From Coprococcus sp. OM04-5BH (GTDB lineage Bacteria; Bacillota; Clostridia; Lachnospirales; Lachnospiraceae), in contig NZ_QULM01000003.1 of assembly GCF_003482105.1 (NCBI RefSeq), positions 432-64,431 on the forward strand: DNA of 64,000 nucleotides. The letters are read 5' to 3'. The notes below the pieces were generated by a model. That model searched no databases, had not been told where the DNA came from, and was given only the letters and a program-made list of their open reading frames with translations. Every line of letters starts with the position of its first letter. Within the stretch, counting starts at the first letter, position 1. The translations under genes were made by a program, and so were the position numbers. This document shows positions 58,624 through 64,000 of the stretch, one piece after another.

Positions 58624-59097
58624 ATGCAGATATTTGTAGATGCAGATGCGTGTCCGGTAGTGGACATTGTTGAGACAATAGCAGAGAAATACAATATTTC
58701 TACCACCTTGTTGTGTGATACGAATCATATTTTGTATTCTGATTACAGCGAAGTGATTGTAGTAGGTGCAGGAGCAGATGCAGTGGACTATAAACTGATC
58801 AGCATTTGTCATAAAGGGGATGTAGTAGTATCGCAGGATTATGGTGTCGCTGCTATGGCACTTGGGAAAGGTGCATATGCTATTCACCAATCAGGCAAGT
58901 GGTACACGAATGAGAATATAGATCAGATGCTTATGGAGAGGCATCTTAACAAGAAGGCAAGACGAAGCTCTCATAAGTGCCATATTAAGGGACCGAGAAA
59001 GCGTACAGAAGATGATGATGTATGCTTTGCACAGTCCTTTGAAAAACTTATACTGATGGCAAAGTCAAAAGAAGGTGCTCAAAGTGGGACTATTTAG
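58624..59097 (+). CDS. YaiI/YqxD-family protein (DUF188)
   Basis: 157 residues. MQIFVDADACPVVDIVETIAEKY and VVSQDYGVAAMALGKGAYAI are diagnostic of the DUF188 family with a PIN-like fold; function uncertain, nuclease suspected from the fold. AAGAAAA precedes the ATG. 22 nt after the VOC gene and overlapping the next start. Confidence 0.92.
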   Translation: MQIFVDADACPVVDIVETIAEKYNISTTLLCDTNHILYSDYSEVIVVGAGADAVDYKLISICHKGDVVVSQDYGVAAMALGKGAYAIHQSGKWYTNENIDQMLMERHLNKKARRSSHKCHIKGPRKRTEDDDVCFAQSFEKLILMAKSKEGAQSGTI

Positions 59098-59302
59098 AAA
59101 AAAGACAGTTACAAAGACATATGATAAAGAGAATAAGAAACCAGTTATCAAGGCGAGCATATGTAATGGCGAGCAGGTTGCAGACTTTAAGGACATTCAT
59201 ACAGGTAAGATAGAAGAGGTTATGCTGATTAAGAACCAGGCAGACCTTGATGCATTCAAGAAAATGTATGGAATAGATGGCGAGATAGAGAAGGAATATT
59301 AA
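59084..59302 (+). CDS. small conserved protein of unknown function
   Basis: 72 residues from GTG 59084 (AAGAAGG 8 nt upstream; another in-frame GTG at 59075). Opens GLFRKKTVTKTYDKENKKPV, then IKASICNGEQVADFKD and a helical end DLDAFKKMYGIDGEIEKEY. No signal, no membrane segment, no family recognised. It overlaps the DUF188 stop by 14 nt and precedes the macrodomain gene by 3 nt, so one operon. Confidence 0.75.
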   Translation: MGLFRKKTVTKTYDKENKKPVIKASICNGEQVADFKDIHTGKIEEVMLIKNQADLDAFKKMYGIDGEIEKEY

Positions 59303-59305
59303 ACA

Positions 59306-59827
59306 ATGTATTTGATTAAGACGATAAAAGGTGACATAACGAATGTAACAGATGTGCAGGCAATTGTGAATGCAGCAAACAATTCCCTTCTTGGCGGAGG
59401 TGGTGTAGATGGTGCGATTCACAGAGCAGCAGGACCAGAGCTATTAGCGGAGTGCAGGACGCTTCACGGATGTGAAACTGGCGAAGCAAAGATTACAAAA
59501 GCATATAATCTGCCTTGTGATTATGTAATACATACAGTTGGACCGATATGGTATGGAGGTAGGGATAAGGAAGAGGAACTTTTGGCAAGCTGTTATTTTA
59601 ATTCGATGAAACTTGCATTAGAGAATGGAATCAGAAAAATTGCATTTCCATCTATATCAACTGGTGTGTATGCATTTCCTGTAGAACTGGCAGCAAAGGT
59701 TGCAGTAAAGATAGTTAATAGATTCCTGCAAGATAATCCGGACAGCTTTGATTTAGTCGAGTGGGTGTTGTTTGATGCTCATACTGAGGCGGTATATGAG
59801 GCTGAGGTGGATAAGATATATGAATAA
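59306..59827 (+). CDS. macrodomain ADP-ribose hydrolase
   Basis: 173 residues, MacroD/YmdB type. [34 protein letters not shown] contains the Asn and Gly-rich loop of the catalytic site; [22 protein letters not shown] and [11 protein letters not shown] complete the ADP-ribose pocket. Deacetylates O-acetyl-ADP-ribose and removes mono-ADP-ribose. Last gene of the PNPOx-DUF4186-VOC-DUF188 run. Confidence 0.94.
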   Translation: MYLIKTIKGDITNVTDVQAIVNAANNSLLGGGGVDGAIHRAAGPELLAECRTLHGCETGEAKITKAYNLPCDYVIHTVGPIWYGGRDKEEELLASCYFNSMKLALENGIRKIAFPSISTGVYAFPVELAAKVAVKIVNRFLQDNPDSFDLVEWVLFDAHTEAVYEAEVDKIYE

Positions 59828-59916
59828 TAGAAACGAAATGTCTAGTATATCTGTTGATGATTTTGTTTTTGTCGATATAATATATTGTGAGAAATGAAGA
59901 AAAGGAGATTAACCAA

Positions 59917-60342
59917 ATGGATAACAATGAAGTAGTAGTAGCAGAAGAAGTGGCAGCAGTTGCTGAAAATAATACAGGTATTGAAATTGAGCCTTTATTT
60001 GAAGAGTAGGTTGATTTTGATACATTTTCAAAGTCAGATTTTCGTGTTGTAAAGGTGAAGAATTGTGAAGCAGTTCCAAAGAGCAAGAAGCTTCTTAGAT
60101 TTACGCTTGATGATGGAACTGAGAATGAGAGAACGATTCTTTCAGGAGTACATGCTTTTTATGAGCCAGAGGAACTTGTTGGAAAGACATTATTGGCAAT
60201 CGTAAATCTTCCACCACGTTCTATGGTGGGAATAGATTCATGTGGTATGCTTCTTTCTGCAATTCACAATGTAAATGGAGAAGAAAAACTGAATCTGGTA
60301 ATGTTAGATGATGCAATTCCAGCAGGTGCAAAATTGTATTAA
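59917..60342 (+). pseudogene. tRNA-binding (MetRS C-terminal-like) protein split by TAG
   Basis: ATG 59917 with AAGGAG upstream reads MDNNEVVVAEEVAAVAENN and 11 more codons to TAG 60007-60009, then continues in the same frame VDFDTFSKSDFRVVKVKNCEAV... to TAA 60340-60342. The tRNA_bind/OB domain (SDFRVVKV, LLRFTLDDG, GKTLLAIVNLPPR, GIDSCGMLLSA) is complete after the TAG; free-standing forms resemble CsaA or MetRS beta. Either a nonsense change or restart at ATG 60055, which would cut into the OB fold. Confidence 0.8.
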
Positions 60343-60583
60343 GAGTATAAATGTCACATGGTTGTTAATAATTGTGTGGCATTTTATCGTTGTTGTTGAT
60401 AAGAATGTGAAAAGCAGGAGGAACTACGGAGAGAGGTAAAACATATAAGGTTATTATGTGACTTTGATGATAAAGTAGCATATATCATTGGTTATGTTAC
60501 ATACAAATGAGGTTGCAGATATTAGTGAAAGAATGATTGAGTAGAATAAATTATTAGTATTTTATTAGAAAGGTGGAATATAT

Positions 60584-62143
60584 ATGAAACAAGATACTTT
60601 AGAGGGCAAAGCAAAAACAAAAAATGGGGTAAAACGGCTGTGTTTTTCCATAATCTGCATTCTTCTGGAAGTGATTTTTATTATTACTATCGTAAAACGC
60701 TTGAATGAATATGCAGAAATCATAAATTTATTTACAAGGATTTTGAGTGGAATCTTGGTTTTGGGATTGTACGCATCAAATAAGACATCCTCTATGAAAA
60801 TGCCTTGGGTCATCTTAATTCTAATTTTCCCAATTATGGGTGTAGGCCTGTATTTGTTGATTGGTTTGAATGGTGGCACACATAAAATGCGTGAGCGATA
60901 TGCAGAAATTGATAGCAAATTGTTACCAATGCTTCCGGACAGTCAGGAGTGTTTGAGCAGAATAAAAGAAACAATTCCGAAAGCAGGAAATATAGCAAGT
61001 TACATACAAAGAAATTCGCAGTATCCAATCTATCAGAATACGGATATTGTGTATTTTGATGAAGCAGTGAAAGGATTAGAGGCACAGCTTAAGGATTTGG
61101 AGAAAGCACAGAAGTTTATCTTTATGGAATATCATGCGATAGAAGACGCTGAAGCATGGCATAAGATTCAAGATGTTCTGGAAGAGCGAGTAAAAGCAGG
61201 TGTGGAAGTTAGAGTATTCTACGATGATATGGGTTCTATAGGCTTTATTAACACAGATTTTGTGAAAAAGATGGAGGCAATAGGAATTCATTGCCGTGTA
61301 TTCAATCCGTTTATGCCAGGTTTAAATCTGTTTTTGAACAATCGTGATCATAGAAAAATAACAGTTATTGATGGAAAAGTCGGATTTACAGGTGGATATA
61401 ATCTAGCAAACGAATATTTTAATTACACACACCCGTATGGACAGTGGAAAGATACAGGTATTCGTTTAGAAGGAGATGCTGTTCAGTCGCTTACGGTGAC
61501 ATTTTTGGAAATGTGGAATGCAGTAAGTGATAAGGATGCTAATGATTCTGATTTTAGTAAATACCTTTTCCACTATGATTATACGGCACAGCAAACTGGG
61601 TTTGTTCAACCTTATGCAGACAGCCCTATGGATAATGAGCAAGTAGGAGAAGAAGTTTATATCAGTATGATAAATAAAGCTGAAAAATATTGTTGGTTTA
61701 TGACTCCATATCTAATCATAACAGATGAAATGACGCATGCGTTATGTCTGGCAGCTAAGCGAGGGGTAGACGTAAGAATTATCACACCTGGTATCCCTGA
61801 TAAAAAATTCATTTATAATATAACTCGTTCTTTTTATCATGGATTAGTTAAACATGGTGTTCGTGTTTATGAATGGACTCCTGGTTTCTGTCATGCAAAA
61901 ATGAGTGTGGCAGATGACTGTATGGCAACTTGTGGAACAATTAATCTGGATTATCGAAGTTTATATCACCATTTTGAAAACGGCTGTTTTATGGCAGATT
62001 GTCAGGCAGTTGTGGAAATAAAAAATGATCTGATAAGAACGATGGGAGAATGTCGTGATGTGACAGACCAATATCAAACCGGACGAAGTGCATATTTGCG
62101 ACTGGGACAATTATTTATGAGATTATTTGCTGGATTGCTATAA
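60584..62143 (+). CDS. cls: cardiolipin synthase
   Basis: 519 residues. Two N-terminal membrane segments (about 17-38 and 68-88, after the NH2-terminal Lys-rich tail) and two PLD domains with HKD motifs: NRDHRKITVIDGKVGFTGG and GFCHAKMSVADDCMATCGTINLD. Joins two phosphatidylglycerols to cardiolipin. AAAGGTGG precedes the ATG. The 240 bp before it hold no gene I can support. A strong terminator follows. Confidence 0.93.
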   Translation: MKQDTLEGKAKTKNGVKRLCFSIICILLEVIFIITIVKRLNEYAEIINLFTRILSGILVLGLYASNKTSSMKMPWVILILIFPIMGVGLYLLIGLNGGTHKMRERYAEIDSKLLPMLPDSQECLSRIKETIPKAGNIASYIQRNSQYPIYQNTDIVYFDEAVKGLEAQLKDLEKAQKFIFMEYHAIEDAEAWHKIQDVLEERVKAGVEVRVFYDDMGSIGFINTDFVKKMEAIGIHCRVFNPFMPGLNLFLNNRDHRKITVIDGKVGFTGGYNLANEYFNYTHPYGQWKDTGIRLEGDAVQSLTVTFLEMWNAVSDKDANDSDFSKYLFHYDYTAQQTGFVQPYADSPMDNEQVGEEVYISMINKAEKYCWFMTPYLIITDEMTHALCLAAKRGVDVRIITPGIPDKKFIYNITRSFYHGLVKHGVRVYEWTPGFCHAKMSVADDCMATCGTINLDYRSLYHHFENGCFMADCQAVVEIKNDLIRTMGECRDVTDQYQTGRSAYLRLGQLFMRLFAGLL

Positions 62144-62158
62144 GAATCTGATGAAACG

Positions 62159-62213
62159 ACCTTTCAAAAAACAGTTGATTTAGAAGTTAACTGTTTTTGA
62201 AAGGCCGTTTTTG
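62159..62213 (+). terminator. Rho-independent terminator after cls
   Basis: CCTTTCAAAAAACAG (62160-62174) with CTGTTTTTGAAAGG (62191-62204), one bulged A, then CCGTTTTTG. Confidence 0.85.
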
Positions 62214-62340
62214 CTATATCTAACAGTCTGTTGTACAAAGAAGATTTTGCATGGATGAAAAAACAAACCTTGTTGAGGTTAAATTGAGATTGACTTTGTA
62301 TTGTATAAGTATGAAATAAAAAGGAATCAGGTGATGTACA

Positions 62341-63774
62341 ATGATAAAGCATAAAATATGTAAAATCCTTCTTGTTATACTGGCAATTTTTTTATGTGTG
62401 GCTTTTTATGAATTGCTCGGAATCTGCGTTGCATATAAAAAGCAGCCGGAAGTGTCCAATACAACCAAAAAAGAAACAAAAAATGGGTCATGGAACGAAT
62501 GCAGTGAAAATACAGAACGGGCAGTAATCATAGAAAAGAATCCAGAAGCGCTTTTACAAAGAGTGCGTTTGATCAAGAATGCAAAAAAGGAAATTATTCT
62601 TTCTACTTTTGCATTTCAATCCGATGAAAGTGGAAAATTGATTTTAGGAGCACTGCATGATGCGGCAGACAGAGGTGTACATATTCGTCTGTTAGTAGAT
62701 GGAATGGAGAGCTGGATTGATATGGAAGGAAATCCGTATTTCTATGGATTATCTTCCCATGAGAATGTTGAAATTAAACTATATAATAAGGCCAATCCGT
62801 TGAAACCATGGAAGATGATGGGTAGAATGCATGATAAATATTTGATTGCAGATGGAAAGAGATATATTCTTGGGGGAAGAAATACACACAATTATTTCCT
62901 GGGTGATTTTCCGGGACATAAGAACTATGACAGAGACGTGTTAGTGGTTTGCGATGAACCTGAGAAAGAAAATTCAGTTAACCAGTTGTTAGAGTATTTT
63001 GAAACCATATGGAATCAGGAAGACAGTGGTTATTTTCATGACAATAAAAAACTGGCAAATAGAAAATCTGTAAAGAACGCAGTTTTAGAGTTGCAGAACG
63101 GCTATCAGAAATATTTTGAAGAGAATAAGGAAAGAATCTGCGATACCGATTACACGGACGAAACTTTTGAGACAGAAAAGATTGCATTAGTGTCAAATCC
63201 TATTCACACAGGTTCCAAAGAACCAGTAGTGTGGTATCAGTTGGGAGAATTGATGAAAAATGCAAAAAATCGTGTGAAGATCCACACGCCATATATTATC
63301 TGTAATGATAAGATGTATAATACATGGGAGGAGATTGCAGAGAACGTTTCAGATTTTTCTATCATGACAAATTCAGTTGCGAATAATGGGAATCCATTTG
63401 GGGCTGCCGATTATGCGAAAAACAGAAATAGAATCTTAAGTACAGGAATTAATATCTGGGAATATGAAGGCGGTTATTCATACCACGGAAAAAGTATTCT
63501 GATTGACGATGATCTGTCTGTAATCGGTTCCTTTAATATGGACATGAGAAGTGCATATCTGGATACGGAACTGATGCTTGTAATTCGCAGTAAAGATATT
63601 AATAAACAGTTGGAAGAGGGCATGATGGAATATGAAAGAGTGTCCCGCCAGGTATTGGAAGATGGAACCTATCGTGATCCATATCATGTAGAGCCAATCG
63701 AATTAACAAAGAAACGTCAGAGAAAAATATTTTTGGTACAGCATCTGCTTGGATGGGCAAGGTATCTGTTTTAA
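62341..63774 (+). CDS. membrane-anchored phospholipase D-family protein
   Basis: 477 residues. N-terminal membrane segment (about 8-28), then two PLD domains: GRMHDKYLIADGKRYILGGRN and YHGKSILIDDDLSVIGSFNMD carry the HKD-type H, K and D residues. Paralogous in plan to cls just upstream but with one anchor and a longer middle; cardiolipin synthase or phosphatidyltransferase-like. A response-regulator gene starts 17 nt downstream. Confidence 0.88.
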   Translation: MIKHKICKILLVILAIFLCVAFYELLGICVAYKKQPEVSNTTKKETKNGSWNECSENTERAVIIEKNPEALLQRVRLIKNAKKEIILSTFAFQSDESGKLILGALHDAADRGVHIRLLVDGMESWIDMEGNPYFYGLSSHENVEIKLYNKANPLKPWKMMGRMHDKYLIADGKRYILGGRNTHNYFLGDFPGHKNYDRDVLVVCDEPEKENSVNQLLEYFETIWNQEDSGYFHDNKKLANRKSVKNAVLELQNGYQKYFEENKERICDTDYTDETFETEKIALVSNPIHTGSKEPVVWYQLGELMKNAKNRVKIHTPYIICNDKMYNTWEEIAENVSDFSIMTNSVANNGNPFGAADYAKNRNRILSTGINIWEYEGGYSYHGKSILIDDDLSVIGSFNMDMRSAYLDTELMLVIRSKDINKQLEEGMMEYERVSRQVLEDGTYRDPYHVEPIELTKKRQRKIFLVQHLLGWARYLF

Positions 63775-63791
63775 TAAGGAGGAAGGAAAAC

Positions 63792-64000
63792 GTGTTTCAA
63801 ATATTGATTGTAGAAGATGATAAAGAATTAAGCCAGCTATTCCAAAAAGTGCTTGAGAAGAATGGATATCAGGTCAAAAGTGCATCGGATGGAGCACAGG
63901 CATTAGAAGTATTGGATAAGGAATATATTGATCTGATCATTTCTGATATTATGATGCCGGTTATGGATGGCTATGAACTGGTGTCAGAACTTCGTTCAGC
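63792..64000 (+). CDS. response regulator, N-terminal part (runs off the window)
   Basis: GTG 63792 with GGAGGAAGGA upstream. Receiver-domain start: FQILIVEDDKELSQLFQKVLEKNGY, then DLIISDIMMPVMDGYELV with phosphoacceptor Asp near residue 52. The output domain is beyond the edge; OmpR type is likely from this N-terminus. Its close spacing to the PLD gene suggests shared transcription. Confidence 0.88.
   Translation, partial: MFQILIVEDDKELSQLFQKVLEKNGYQVKSASDGAQALEVLDKEYIDLIISDIMMPVMDGYELVSELRS

Noticed and set aside
21371..60009. Genome-wide amber recoding
   Set aside because: Many intact genes in the window end in TAG (for example argJ, comEA, the kinase at 14655, the ABC ATPase), so TAG is an ordinary stop here.

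Overview
The window looks like chromosome of an anaerobic, low-to-moderate GC Firmicute of the Lachnospiraceae type. Pointers are a four-subunit pyruvate/2-oxoacid:ferredoxin oxidoreductase, a DUF4250 gene, a bifunctional-type argJ, strong GGAGG ribosome binding sites, -35/-10 promoters of TTGACA/TATAAT type, and the sequence style of the housekeeping proteins. The genus cannot be fixed from the sequence alone; Coprococcus/Roseburia-like is a guess.

Layout. 0-6 kb: tail of a cell-surface repeat protein, a TetR regulator, and a NarL/DesK-type two-component pair facing a three-gene ABC-2 exporter. 6-11 kb: arginine synthesis, argG on the minus strand facing argCJB, with candidate ArgR operators on both promoters. 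11.5-19.8 kb: competence-type genes (comEA, comEC, cinA/pncC) with a WalRK/PhoPR-like two-component pair and a GerM lipoprotein between comEA and comEC, then lgt. 19.8-27 kb: a GGDEF/EAL gene cut by an amber codon, holA, rpsT, a membrane protein, glgB with a lysine/alanine-rich tail, and a cold-shock gene. 27-30 kb: porCDAB. 30-42 kb: a membrane transglutaminase-like protein, an aconitase-family hydratase, a zinc-ribbon membrane protein, SPFH/NfeD, an AI-2E-family permease, DUF4250, a MurJ/SpoVB-type flippase. 42-47.9 kb: a signalling cluster made of a membrane Ser/Thr kinase, a membrane-tethered sigma-like protein, a small membrane protein, an HTH protein and an FHA protein. 48-50.3 kb: small repeat/acidic/zinc-finger proteins, a HIRAN protein and a methyltransferase.

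50.2-57.4 kb is the most unusual part. A PLD + DExH helicase gene is split exactly at the codons of its DExH (Walker B) motif by a 4,708-bp element. The two ends form a textbook large-serine-recombinase attL/attR pair around a GATGA core, and only a C-terminal scrap of a serine recombinase remains inside. The element carries SymE-like, one-TM, ParA, a ParB start fused to the 3' part of a DUF1837/HamA-like (Hachiman defence) gene, and an intact HTH + ApeA-like HEPN pair that looks like an abortive-infection module. The host gene carries three further single-base frameshifts. 57.4-64 kb: small enzymes (PNPOx-like, DUF4186, VOC, DUF188, macrodomain), a tRNA-binding protein cut by an amber codon, a cardiolipin synthase, a second PLD protein, and the start of a response regulator.

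Structured intergenic elements recur: two homologous leaders (before the ABC ATPase and before csp) keep a 12-bp stem through compensatory changes, and two copies of another structured element lie at 34.3 and 39.7 kb. No tRNA, rRNA or CRISPR array was seen.
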